Source of the DNA: Sperchopsis tessellata
Lineage: Eukaryota > Arthropoda > Insecta > Coleoptera > Hydrophilidae
Direction of reading: 5' to 3'
Assembly (NCBI GenBank): GCA_033557685.1
Contig: JAWQRN010000228.1
Location: 1-33,572 of the forward strand
DNA length: 33,572 nt
Shown piece by piece: positions 33,541 through 33,572 of this stretch. The position numbers and the translations under genes were made by a program. The first letter of the stretch is position 1, and each line of letters starts with the position of its first letter. The notes below the pieces were generated by a model, which worked only from the letters and a program-made list of their open reading frames with translations, made no database searches and was not told the DNA's origin.

Positions 33541-33572
<32 letters not shown>
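33541..33572. repeat. (AT)16 microsatellite at the window edge
   Basis: This is an uninterrupted AT dinucleotide run that reaches the last base, so its true length is not known. Confidence 0.95.

Noticed and set aside
1..33572. A bacterial-type system such as a CRISPR array, operon or toxin-antitoxin pair
   Set aside because: The sequence has eukaryotic splice sites, a nuclear receptor exon and insect-type repeats; no regularly spaced repeat array or gene cluster exists.

Overview
This window is eukaryotic and looks like nuclear DNA from an arthropod, most likely an insect; I cannot place the order. It is strongly AT-rich, mostly non-coding, and full of old, stop-riddled transposable-element fragments. 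The one clear gene piece is a large internal exon of the single arthropod NR4A-type nuclear receptor, HR38 (plus strand, 23833-25171). It carries the N-terminal activation region, the complete two-finger DNA-binding domain with its NR4A-type extension, and the first part of the ligand-binding domain. It runs from a clean 3' splice site to a clean 5' splice site. The end of the ligand-binding domain (helices 9-12) is not recognisable in the remaining 8.4 kb, so the rest of the gene probably lies outside the window, with long introns or flanks here.

Layout from left to right. 0.3-2.5 kb holds a possible pogo/CENP-B-type helix-turn-helix scrap and a decayed Tc1/mariner transposase. 5.4-5.7 kb and 8.6-8.95 kb hold minus-strand non-LTR reverse transcriptase (RT) remnants. 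9.5-10.0 kb holds a Penelope-like GIY-YIG endonuclease remnant followed by a 68-bp tandem duplication with five CCAAT boxes. 10.6-11.1 kb holds a hAT transposase (DUF4371 type). 13.9-14.4 kb holds a Jockey/CR1-like RT with a destroyed active site. 15.5-18.6 kb holds two hAT-like ends and a minus-strand hAT transposase with a BED zinc finger. 20.5-22.0 kb holds a possible LTR-type promoter and a long decayed endonuclease-RT element. 23.4-23.8 kb is a CpG-rich patch directly upstream of the HR38 exon, a candidate promoter or leader. 25.8-27.1 kb is another decayed minus-strand RT, inside the putative HR38 intron. 30.5 kb has a hAT end, 32.45 kb a 14-bp minisatellite, 32.96-33.1 kb a further RT C-terminal scrap, and the window ends inside an (AT)n run.

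No tRNA, rRNA, CRISPR array or prokaryotic operon was seen. All functional calls on the repeats come from recognising conserved protein blocks by eye in frame-shifted translations; none was checked by a search. I did not find a convincing previously undescribed system. The best second-look items are the CpG-rich region upstream of HR38, the 14-bp minisatellite and the CCAAT-box duplication.
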